A stretch of 64,000 nucleotides of DNA from Erpobdella octoculata (taxonomy: Eukaryota; Annelida; Clitellata; Hirudinida; Erpobdellidae), in NCBI GenBank assembly GCA_963978895.1, contig OZ022245.1:7089042-7153041 (forward strand), read 5' to 3'. A program made the translations under genes and the position numbers. Positions 1 to 12,382 of this stretch are shown in pieces. The notes beneath the pieces are model-generated. The model ran no database searches and was not told the origin of the DNA. It worked only from the letters and a program-made list of their open reading frames with translations. The first letter of the stretch is position 1. Each line of letters begins with the position of its first letter.

Positions 1-3000
1 TCAAAGAAGGAAACTTCCAAGATTTCCAATTGCCTGGATGACACGTCTTTTCTACTAGAGGACTTTTCTCTCTGGCTTGAAGGTGAGATTATTTTTAATT
101 TACAAGTTTTCAAGCTTCTTGTTTTCACTTTAATATTCCTGATATATTTTTTTTTTTTAACATTTATGTTCTGCCAACAGAAAGGAAAGAGATTCTCGAC
201 AATTCATCTACATCGGAAAGCAGGAAATCTCTGGCCGCTCGAGCTTCCTTGATTGGCCGACCTTCTCTTGTTATGGTCCTCGAAGACGACGAACCGATAG
301 AAGACGGAGGTGAAGGTCAAAGGAATGCGTTTGATCCTGCAAGAGCATTTAGGTCACCTGTGTCTGTATTTGCTCATCAGAACAACCAATGGTACTTTGT
401 TATATTTATAATTGAGATTAAAATTTCAATTACTCAAACTGTAAAATAATTAGTTTCAAAATTGTGTTTGTTATATTTATAGTTGTGATTAAAGCTTCAA
501 TTACTCAAGTTGTAAAATATTTTGTTTTAAAATTTAGTTCGGAGAGTCTGAAATCATTTGAAGATGGCAGTGAAATCAGCAGTCTAAAGGAAAAACTAGC
601 TGAAGTTACAGAACAGTCACGGGATATGGAAGCAAGTATAAACGTTTTGCGCTCTCAATTGTCAGCCTATCAGGAAAGGTGCGAGAGGCTCACTCAAGAT
701 TTAGTCATTTCTGAGCGAAACAAAAAGGAACTTTTTAATCACGTAGAATGTTTGAAACATGAACTGCAACAAGGAGGTTCTTGTTTGGAAAAACTCGAAC
801 AATACGAAGAGGAACTTTCAGTTCTGAGAAATGAAAAATCTTCGAAAGACGAGGAAGTGGATAAATTGAAGATCGAGGTGGCTGAGTTGATAGAAAAACT
901 TGAAAGCAGTACTATGGATGCAGTTGAACTCGAGGAAAAGGTGAAGTTTTTCCAAGAGGAAGCCGAAACTTGGAGATCAAAAATCTCAGAAAATGAGGAA
1001 TTTATTGTTTCTATGTCTGGTGAGAATAGAACTTTAAGATCATCATTGAAGGAAGCTGAATCTTCTGTCAGTCAGCTGAATGGTCAGTTACACGAGTCAT
1101 CTCTGTGCAAGCAAGCAGTTTCTCAGAGGCTCCAGGAAGTTGAGAAGGATCTGGACGAGTTGTTGAAAGCATTAAAACTGAAAGAATCAGTAATCGATCA
1201 GTTAACATTCGAAAATACCGACTTGAGATCTCAGCTTGAAGGTTTTGAACACAGCAATGCTGAAAAGTTAGCTGTTGTGACTGCCGATCTTGAGAGAATT
1301 CAGTTTGAATGGTCTGAGAAAGAGGAAGAATTTAAAAGCCAATCTGCAAGGATTGAATCTTTGACGAAAGATTTGATGCTGGAGAAAGAAATTTCGAGTA
1401 AGCTCACCGAACGAAAATCAGACCTCCTGAATAAACTGGAACAACTCAAATCCGAGATAAAATCTCTCACCGAGGAAGTTCAAGGCAAGACCAAGAAGTT
1501 GATGGATGCCGAGTGTAGAGTTGTAGAATTCCAAACGAATTGCGAAAGTCTCGACCACAAGCTTAATATTGTCATACTCGAGCGGGATTCTCTCGTCAAA
1601 AGACTAGAAGACGAAAAAGCTGCCTTCGAGAAGGCGCTCGGTGCCGGGATTTCCACGAGTCAAAACTTGTTTGCCTTTACGGAGGTTGAAAGATTGAAAT
1701 TGTTGAAAGCAGACCTTGATGTCTCTCATGTAAGTGCTCTTGAAGAGAAAAATCAGTCTTTAGAACTAAAACTGAAGAATCAATCAGTAGAGCTGAAGGA
1801 ATTGAGTCACCAGTTGAACAATCTGAATATTTCATCTCCGAGGGGTCAACAACAGACCGGTCTTTGTTGTGCCGATTTAAAGGAGGAGTTGGAATTGGTG
1901 AGAGATGAAAGAGATGCTCTCGCTCGAAAAGTCTTGGAACTCTCGAGGAAGAGCTCTTTGTTGACATCAGAAATTGTCAGTAGTAGTAGTGGTGGCAGTG
2001 AAAATGATGTCAGTTTTTGTGGTTTGAAAAAGTGCCAAGATAAATGCAATCGTTTGGAGAAGTACATCTACGAACTGAAAGAGCTCCTTGCCAAAAACAC
2101 TTGTGCCGCACAAGAGATGAGAGAACAGCTTCATGTGTAAGTTGATTTGTTTTTTTTTATTTTTAATGTTTTTAGCATGTGACACTATCCCGTATTATGA
2201 AGCTACGTAAGCCTAGCGCTCTTATGGTTAAACTCTTTGGTTGGGCAATTTGAAACTCTAGATATAAAAAGTTGAGTTTTTTAAAGTGCTGTTTTTTTAC
2301 AATTCATATCAATTAATCTTTAATATAAGAAGGCTTGTAACTTAATAATAATAAGATATTAACATGTCATAATTAGTAAATTTGAAAATTAGAATCAGTG
2401 GCACTTATATTTCTCATAGCTCATTCTTAGACTTTCTTTCCCATCAGGCTGAACACGGAATTAAAGCAGAAGAAGTTGACCATCAACAGACTGGAGACAT
2501 CCCTGAAAGAAGCCCAGACGAGATCATCTTTGAGTCAGCAACTGCTGCCGAGGAAACGAGTGGGCGATCGTGGAGCAGGAGAAAGTAACTTCTCTGAATC
2601 TCAGGCAGTCATAGATGAACTTCAGAAGTTGAACAAGATGCTTAAGATGGAACTCAATCTGGTGAGACAGTCAAAGTCTACCCGAACGATCGCTACTCTT
2701 GGAAACGATGCTCTGGTCGAGGACACTACTGGAAGTTACAGTGCTGAGAACAAGGAGAATATCAAACTAGGTATACTTTTGCAATTAGGTGTATTAAATC
2801 ATCCAACTGTTTAAATGTACTTAAATCAATTCGAATACTGAAGTAATCTGGTCTGATAATCAGAAATAATCTGATACATGGGTTAAAAACTATAAAAATA
2901 TTAATTATGTGGGAATTGCTTAAATTTTTCAGTTGAACTCTGTTTAGTTCCAAGTTAATTAAAGTTATGGTCAGATCTTTTTGAAGAAATTAATTTATTT

Positions 3001-4192
3001 GCCATGATTTGATTAAATTTAAAAAACTACTTCATTTCTTATTTTCAGTAGATGTCGACACTCCAAATTATACTCTTAAAACATCTCTGCATGATGCTAG
3101 CACCAATAGCAACAACAACAACATGAATGAAGAAGATGCTGATAATGATCCTGGCGAGACTGATTGGTCCAACGAAGTGGCCAGGATCAGGTTGGAATTT
3201 CAAGAATTGGTCGAAAGTAACCAGGAATTGAGACAAAAACTGGAAACTTGCTCCAAAGGTATCAAAACTTCTCCTAGCTTCAATCCCGAACAAGGTCATT
3301 AAAATATATTTAATGATTAGTTGAAACTTATTTATTTGAAGGCTTCTATTAAGCTACTTGGCAACGTATTTTGAGTTTTTTTTTGTTCTTTTTTTCAACA
3401 GCTGATACTGCATCTTCTGTAACATGTGACCACTCAGGTTTCTACAGAGAAGTTAGTTTTTATTTTTGATTAAATGTTCTACTATATATAATATACTTTG
3501 ATGTTTCTGTGATATTCATATGTTGAAGCTATTAGTGACCATTCAGAATTAATGAGCCGATTTTTTTTACAGTTTAAACTCGCTAATTTTTATGGTGCTG
3601 AAGCGATGTCTCTCGACCTGTCATTTGGATTTGTGTAAAAAATTACTAAACATTAATTAGTAATTATTGAAGATGATATTTTTTTATATCAGATTGAAGG
3701 CCTAAAAAGACAAATAGCTGAATTGAGGTCGCTACAGCCAACGAAAGGTCCTGAGTCCCAGTCTAAACCCAGATATGTCAAACTCGGCGGCAAGATCAAC
3801 CAATCAGAGGTCATCAAAGAGAGTGAGTAAAGCAATGATTGGATCCATCATTTCTCAACATTCACGTTATCGTGAAATCCTTTAAAAATGCAGATTTTAA
3901 TGACCCCTTCTCAAGCTGCCAGCAGCCATAGATACCCGCAAAATTGACAAAAAAATACCCACAAATATCTAAAAAATGCATTACTGCTATTTGATCACCC
4001 CTATCAGTACCTCGGTGTTGCAAAATACCTGTTGAGAAATGTTGCATTTATTAATCTCTTAGTTTAAGCAGATAATTACATGCTATGTTTTTAATTTTAG
4101 TCAACAAGACACGAAAGATCCTGGCCCAGACCACCATGAATCTGGGAGGATTGGCTCGTCACCAATCTGAAAAATCGCCACCAGCTAATTAG
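1..4192 (+). CDS. Long coiled-coil protein, 3' part of gene (partial)
   Basis: Eight exons read as one frame: 1-82, 181-391, 538-2136, 2448-2770, 3049-3258, 3402-3451, 3693-3822 and 4101-4192 (stop TAG). All junctions are GT-AG and phases match, giving 898 codons plus stop; the gene continues left of the window. The 1.6 kb third exon is nearly all heptad-type coiled coil rich in E, K, L and S (about residues 98-630). A low-complexity stretch with four consecutive Asn follows around residue 755, then a short coiled coil and a basic C-terminal tail. This composition fits a cytoskeletal, centrosomal or Golgi tether protein, but I cannot assign a family; no motor, CH, GRIP or BICD signature was recognised. 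An AATAAA signal lies at 4199-4204, just after the stop. An optional 60-nt exon may exist at 3573-3632. Confidence 0.85.
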
Positions 4193-4198
4193 AATTTG

Positions 4199-4204
4199 AA
4201 TAAA
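4199..4204 (+). promoter_or_regulatory. Poly(A) signal of the coiled-coil gene
   Basis: A canonical AATAAA begins seven bases after the TAG stop at 4190-4192. If used, this gene has an extremely short 3' UTR. Confidence 0.6.
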
Positions 4205-6702
4205 ATACTGAACCGCTATTCATTCTGCTTTGGATTTTGACTGGTCATGTCATGTAATAGCCCAATTTAAAGTATTCTTGTGCAATCAAAATGTGCAGAA
4301 GTTGATCTGATGTTTGTTGAGGTTGCACAAACAAATGTGTGTGTTCTGTTTCGGAGTGTTTACACTGTTTACCTCCTTTTGTTTTATTGAGACGTGTTCT
4401 ATTGCTTATTTCTGGCTGATTTTTATGTATTTTGGGCTTCAATGTTGTTTCTTCTTGCTGTTTAAAAAGCTGATTATAATCTTCAGATTTTATCATTTGC
4501 TAAACTCTTCTGTTTAAAAAAAATGAATTAAAGACCAACTTTATATTTTTGCATTGCGTTTGACAAATGTTGTTATTCTTGTATCTCACGCTGCAGACAA
4601 TAATGTCACGTCACAACGACCATCCTTTATGTCAACCGAAACGTCGATTAATTACATCAGTGACGTTTTTCAACGGTGTTGAAAGACCTAGGCCTTTCTA
4701 AGAACTTAATTTTTATTGGTGTTGTGTTGACAACTTAACAATCGCAATAATTGTAATGTCAAATATATGAAGGTCCACAACCTGAGCTCAATTTTGATCA
4801 TTTAAAACCAAATCATGGAGAAAACAGGAAGACATTCATTCCACAACGGCGCTTGTATCTGGATGACAGAAGCAATGATTTCTAAACAGGTGCAACAGCA
4901 AAATACCATCACACAAATACCTTATAACGAAGTAACTTCAAATTAGAAGATCTAAGCTTGAAGAAGAGGATTATATTTTTTATTAGAATAGATCAATAAG
5001 TGTACCACTTCTTTCATTTGCCATCAAAAATGTGAGTGTCCAAAATGAATGTAACAGACATTCCCATTCAAGTTCTTCAAAGTACAAGTTCAATGAAGCA
5101 TTTCAGAGGAAGGAGTCATCAAGCTTAATGGAACATGATACAGATGGTATGATGAAACTCAAAAAATCCTATAAGAAAAGTCATAATTTAACAAAAATCC
5201 CTAATATGCAGATTAAAAAGAAACGTTTAAGTTATATATATTGGCAGCATTCGAAACAATTCATTTAAATAATGGGCATGCATAAAACTATCGACACGAA
5301 CCACATATGTACACACAATATCTGGTTCTGAGACTGCCTTGACATTGGCATAAAGTCCAAAAATGTAATAAAAAAGTGATTACGAGTGACAAAATGGCCA
5401 CGTAATGAGACGACTGAACAAACTTCTTGCAAAAGAATCAGATTAAATCTCAATTAGTCACCACAGCATTGAATGTGTTCTTAAAAAGTTCTCACATGAA
5501 GCAGAAAGTGCTCATTCAACTGTTTACCCAAAACTAACTAATAACCTGTCTTATTTTTAATTTCTGTCGTAAATATTTTCAAGCAATGGGGGATATACGT
5601 AGTTGAAAGACTATACCCGAAGAAAATTTTATCTCAACTCAAAAGTTGACGACAGCATGATTTCCAAAAACCAACACAATGTGTGCGTATGAATGTGAAT
5701 TATTAGAAAATCACCCAGTTACAAGTTAAATATTATAGACATCACATGACAATTAAGATTATATATATATATATATACTTTCGTTTTCGTTTATTTAAAA
5801 TTGGAACACCAATTCAAGACAATTTACAAAACTCCAAATCTACCTGAATTGTCATGTACCTTAATTAAAATTTAAAAAAAAATCTAATAAAAAAGATGAA
5901 AAAAAAATAAAATTTTATAGGCAATTTTATTACAAAAAATTAGATTGAAAAAGTAATGCAGAATTTAACTTCAATGATAAATAATAAAAAACAGCATATA
6001 AAGAAAGTAATTTTACCTCAATAATTTTCCAACAATAAGAAACAAAACAGAGATGCCAAAAAATAATTAAATGTTCTCCTTGTTATATATCATTGTGCTT
6101 TATTTATTATTATAGACAAAAGAATCTATAAGAAAATATCAGTTAGTTGTCAACGGTGATGATTCAATGACTCAACTCTTCACGAACAAGCAAGTGAACG
6201 ATATTATTAAAAAGTTAAGTGAGTTTACTCAAAAAGAACAAAAAACTAAACAGACCAGAAAGTCTTCAACCTTAAATAAACAATGCAGCACATTAGATAG
6301 ACCACACACAAATACACACACACAGACACACACATAAACTAAATCATCAATAGATCACCTTATCTCATCAACAGCTTACTGATAACAATACAGATAACAA
6401 AACAACAACAGACAGACAGAATTTTACCTCTCAACTGAACCAACAAGTGTCCCACGTGTTGTAGTGCTTCACGCATTTCAACACGTGCCTGCCTTACAAA
6501 GTAACGGCAGAAGAAAATTTACTTAGTCTTGCGCAGCAGCACCGTACTAGTTATGTACAATCGGCATCAATTTACAGGCCGGCAGAGTGAACGTATGCAA
6601 AATAACAAACAGCCAAGCTGAGAAACTTAGGAATTAATAAAATATTTACGAAACAAAGAAAAACTGTAAGTAAGGTAGTTCAGGGATGGCATTGAAAACT
6701 CT
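4205..6702. other. Spacer between two convergent genes, no gene seen
   Basis: This stretch holds the downstream flank of the coiled-coil gene and the 3' side of the IRS gene on the opposite strand. There is a short AT run near 5759-5775. An AATAAA read on the minus strand near 6103 is a candidate IRS poly(A) signal. The open frames here (for example 5032-5268) are short, low in complexity and have no recognised domain. Confidence 0.5.
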
Positions 6703-9700
6703 CTATAAAGACAATCCACTCTTCCGCTCCACTGCAGAAAAAGACATTGGCATGTAGGAGGAGTCCGGCGCCGTCGTCGTGACGACAGCCGAAGAAGTGA
6801 CGGCTATAAGAACGACATCAAGATTGGAGATCGACGGATTATTCTGCAGCGAGCTCGGTGGACTCGGGGATGATGACGATAGTGCACCAGCTATGCTGCC
6901 TTCACCTGTACTGTTGTTCGAGTAAGACATTTCTAAATAACTTGAGTCGTAAACGAGGGGAGATCTGGCAGACGCTTCGCTCTCCGAAGCCGATCGGCCA
7001 CTTTCGACTCCCGACGTGACTGTGACGTTAATCCCGGAAGGTATCCGTTCCTCCTGAGAGCCAACAACTCTGCCCAACGTCATGTCGACATAATCAGGAG
7101 GTGGAGGTCCCAATACCTCGATCTTTGAACCTTGAGTCATATCTAAGTAATCCTCTCTGCCACTATTTCTGCCGACGCTTTTCACTCGTGACGATTCACC
7201 GCGATCCCGTTTCGACTGGAAGTTGCTATCTCTTCCCTGCATCCAGAGGTAGCCAGCACTGTTGTCGATCATGTCGCTCTTGTACGTAGCGATCTTGCCC
7301 TGCTCTCCAGTCGAGGCTCGAGGTCGCAGAGTCACTTCCGAAGTTTTATCGCGGCACCTCGTCGATCCGTCGATCGTAGGAAGTCTCCCCCGGAATATCT
7401 TCCCGTCAAACTCGTCCGGTACTAAGACCTGATGCTGCTGAAGGTGCTGATGGAATAATGGAGATGCACGAGACTTCTTTCCCATTGCAACACCTTGCTG
7501 TTTTGCGATAATCATAAATAAACAAATAAATAATATATATATATACATAATTATAATGTAAATATTTAAATTATATAAACAGTATTCAACTAAGTCAATT
7601 AAATAAATGATATAACATTTATTAATTATTATAATAATAATTATAATAAAATAGATAGAATAGATTAAATAGATAATAAACAAAAACCATTATTCCATGG
7701 TAAGACTTACTGAATTTCTTTGTTTCATCATAAAAGAGAGAGGTTTGATTTTTTTGGCCTGCTGCTGTTGGCCTTGACCTTTCGGTTTGAACTTCAAATT
7801 GGAATAATTCTCCAAATTGGAGAGGGCTAGCTCGCAATAAGGGCAGCCTTCAACTCTCGACAGAGGAGGTTTACTGCAAGCTGAAAACATTTAAAATTCA
7901 TGTTCATTCATACACGAATTATCAGTACAGCCTTTTAAATGCCATGAAGGAGAAACATGCATACAACTCAATCGAGGCTTATATGTGGTTCGTGTACATT
8001 AAGCTAATTCTTCACCATAGCAATTATAAAAAGGACATTAGTTTTGGTTTGAATCAAAATTTAATGATTAGACATTGTAAAATCCTTTTTTTAAAGAATT
8101 TAAAATTTTTTTTTTTAAATTCTTTACAAGGATTCATCCGTTTAATCACATCTTTGATCTAATCTTTATCTAAATACATCTATTTATACTATAAATACCT
8201 CGTCAAAAATGACGGGTTTTTTGTTTTTTAAATGTCAGATATTAAATAAAGAACTTTTTCCTTTTCTACCATTATTATACAAAGTATAATAAAGTCAGAA
8301 TCTCAACCGCTTTATAAATTTGTTAATTAGACAATGTAGTTGCTCAGCCTGCTCAGCAATATAAAAAAAATTGTTCAATGCTTTGGATCGAAACTGATTC
8401 AAGCAAATTAAAATCACTACATTTTATGCCAGACTTTTTAAGACAGCTTCAAAATCTTTTGAACAATTAATCCAGCATAATGTTTGATATAATCGGATAA
8501 CTTCTTGCATAATAAGCTTAGGTAAAAACGTTTTCGATCTTTAGGACTGACAGTGTACAATTGCGTAATAACTGTTATCAACTGCTGACCGTCGCGTTAT
8601 GCGAAATTGCTAACATACATACATACATCAGAAATTATGTATTTAGATTCTATTAGGTGAATCAACATAGTGGCTTCGCTTCCCCAGTCTCATTCAATTC
8701 CTGCTCTTTAGAGCAGACTTACATTCTCCAAATAATACAAATTTCATTGTAGATTAGATGTCCTCTTGGATACTCTAATAATACTCTATATTCGATAGAA
8801 TGTCCTCTCATGGATACTCTAACAATACTCTATATCCGATATGATGACTTCATGGATACCCTTATAATACTCAATATTCGATATGATGGCTTCATGGATA
8901 CTCTAACAAAATACTCTATATTCAATAGGATGGCTTAATTGCTACTCAAGCAAACAAATAATTCATTTAAATACTTTTTAGACAAAGGCCCCACAGTCTA
9001 ATCAATTCAAAGCTTATTTTTCACACTAGAAAATAATAAACTACTCACAGTACTTCCTGAACACTTTAGGTATCATCAACCCACTCATATTATTCTGATC
9101 ATATCATCTAACCAAATAATAAAAATTACCATTTTCGCTCGTAGCAGGATCAGAACTGTCTCCTTCTTTTCCCTCCTTTTGAAGATGGGGAGCACTGGAA
9201 CACTTCTCATCATCTTTTGTTGTGTGTGCAAACTGGTCAAACTGGTTCTTGAGGTACTCCGTCTTGTTCCCAACCGAACTGGTACGAGTGATCGAGTCCG
9301 CGTCCAAATAGGGATTCTCGCCGTGTTCCGACAGAACGACATGATTATGCGACCTGCGCGGAGGACTGGACTTGGAAGAAAATGATGCTGAACAAAAAAA
9401 ATTAATGAGTTCAAAGCAACCATTTTCCAACACTAAATAGACATTAATTACTTATCAGCGTCATCGAGTCGTCTGGGACAGGAGCATAGCAAAGGAAGGG
9501 TAGGTGTCCCTGGGGGGGGGGCACCATTTGTGAGCGGCCAACTCCGCGAGTCATAGAAACATTTAAAATGAGCGTCCCACGCTTTTACATTTCATCAAAC
9601 TATATAAGAGATTATTGATAATCAAACTAAATATTATCATCAAAAACTAATATTCATGCAGAATTTCAACTCAATCTGAAAACAGGAATTAATTGAAAAA

Positions 9701-12347
9701 TCAATTACAGGATTAACTGGTGGCACACTTCACTACTTCACAACCAAGTCAAGTCAAAGTGCATAAAAAAGTGGAAATTTTTTTGAAAAACTACCAAAGA
9801 CTAACCCCCCTCCCTCGGTCATCTATTAGCTATTTATTGAAGAAAATTTTACGGATGGGCATTTCCAGGGACGCACCTTTTTATAGCTTGTCACCGGGCG
9901 CCAAAAACCCTCGCTACACCACTGGTCTACGACAATACACTGGATAATATGCTTATCCTCAATGTAAGTAATAATTTATACAATTTAATTTGTCAATAAG
10001 CTTAACTACGTATGTCTAAATAATAACTAAGATATCTTCACAGACAAGATTTTCTTTAACAATAAAAAATTGAAGCAACTAAAAAATTAATTAAGGATGC
10101 AAAAATTTACCTTAATTAAAATTAGCCTCATCAATACAAGCATGGAACAGAGTTAAATAAAAAGGAGATAAACATACGAGGTAGAATAAAATAGGAGATA
10201 AACATACGAGGTAGACCATGTATGGATGACTGAGAGGATCTGTTCACAGAAGATGGCTGACTGCTACCAGATGATCTCAACGATGAAGTTGAACTAGAAC
10301 TAGCTGTCCTTCCGTGGATTGCTGATTAAATTGTGAAGGTTAATACTTGTTCTAATAGTTTAAACTCTTTGAATTCTTTATAAAAATGCAACTGAAACGA
10401 AATACTAGTGAACATCAATATTAGATAAATGGCATTATAAACAACATTACTATTTAATAATCAAACTGAATCAGAACTGAACGTTTTAAATGAATTAAAC
10501 CACAAATTGTGACTTTGTATGAGAATCTATATAAATGCATTTTTTGCATCATTTATGTGGGTTCTCATGCAAAGTTTCCTGTAAAAGAACAACTTATTCT
10601 AGAGGAGAACATCTGTTCTAAAAAGAGACATCTAGAGAGGAACATTTATTTAAGAGAAGGAAATCTGTTCTAAAATCTATTCATCTGATGAAAATAGATG
10701 GGTATCTATTCTAGAGAGGAACATCTATTCTAGAGAGGAACATCTATTCTATAGAAGAATATATATTCTAGAGATGAACATTTATTCTAGAAAGGAACAT
10801 CTGTTCTAGAAAGGAACGTCTATTTTAAAGAGGAATACCTATTCTAGAGATAGAAATATCTATTCTAGAGATAAAAAAATCTATTCTAGAGAGGAGCATC
10901 TCTTCCAGAAAGAAACATATATTCTAGAGAGAGTGATATATATTTTAACATCCCTGGCCATAAGGCATTAAAAACAGTTTAGATCATCAAGATTCGACTG
11001 ACAACAACCAACCTTCCATGCACATGTAATCTTCAGAAATGAATGTTTCAACAACTGGAAAACAACAAATGTGTGGCATTAAATATTAGAACGACAAGAA
11101 ATTTAAATATTTAAATAAATAAAATTAACAATTAGCATAACTTACTTGGACTGGTGTCTGAGGGCACAGAGGATGCAGTCTGGTCAGGACTAAGAAAATT
11201 TATAAATTATAACAATTAATAATAAATTTACATCAGCTGTATTAATGTATCACACAATACACTGTTTAAAAACCACCCATCAGTGTTTAAAAAGCCCCTA
11301 CTATTGTTTACAAAGCAACCCCAAATGTTAAGGCAACTTGAAGAGCTGCTGTAGTTGTTAGTTGTTACTATAAAATGATTCCACAAGTAGCAAAGCAGAA
11401 GTGAAACAAGTGGATAGCTGATGCAGAAATAAATAAATATGATGATGTGTCACTAAAATCTCATGTGAATAAAAGATGATTGACAGATCCCACTCCTAAA
11501 TTAAATCAAGTGGAAATGAGCATTTCTGTGTTATTAATATTAATCAAATCACAGTTAATTAGTTATTAATATTAAGTAGAATAAATTTGTTATTATGTTA
11601 GTTAATTAGTTATTATGTTAATTAATCACTTATTAATATTAATTATTCAGTTATTAAAGCCAATTATTGCTAATTAGTTATTAATATTAATTATTCAGTT
11701 ATTAAAGCCAATTATTGCTAATTATTTATTAATATAAATTATTGTTAACTAGTTATCAATATTAATAATAATTCATTCGTTATTAATTTTAATTAATTTT
11801 AATTATTAATTAATTAACTGTTAATATTAATTAGTTATTAATATAGATCATAATCATGCCAATCATGCATGCATATGTGCTCACATCTTTTCTCCAGGTG
11901 GAACACGTACAGGAGGTTTCAACCTGTCATCAAATTGAAAAAAAATTTAATTCTTTACATAACAATTGAAATCAACAAACCACTAAGTACTATTAAAGGC
12001 AGATTTAGTAAAACGATTAAAGACAAGATAAGGAGAGAGAGAAATTTCTATCAATCATGTATGATAAGGCTATAAATTTCAGAAATATATGGAAGTTTTG
12101 AACTTCAAGTTTCTCTTAAATATTCCAAAAATTTCATTCCATAATTATTAAAATATAATAACCACACGACCTTATTTCTATCTATGAAATAATAACAGAA
12201 GACTTGAGCAATCCAGAGAATGACCCCATCATATGCTTAACCCCTTACCCCACTAAAGCTACCACTGTTTCTGTGTTAACATCAAGAAATCAGCAACCAC
12301 TAAATCATCACCATCACTACTGTCATCGTCATCATCATCATTATCAC

Positions 12348-12382
<35 letters not shown>

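Noticed and set aside
6703..7683. 326-codon single ORF as a complete gene
   Set aside because: Its first 62 codons are AT-rich intron. The coding part begins at the CAG acceptor (exon 6703-7497) and belongs to IRS.
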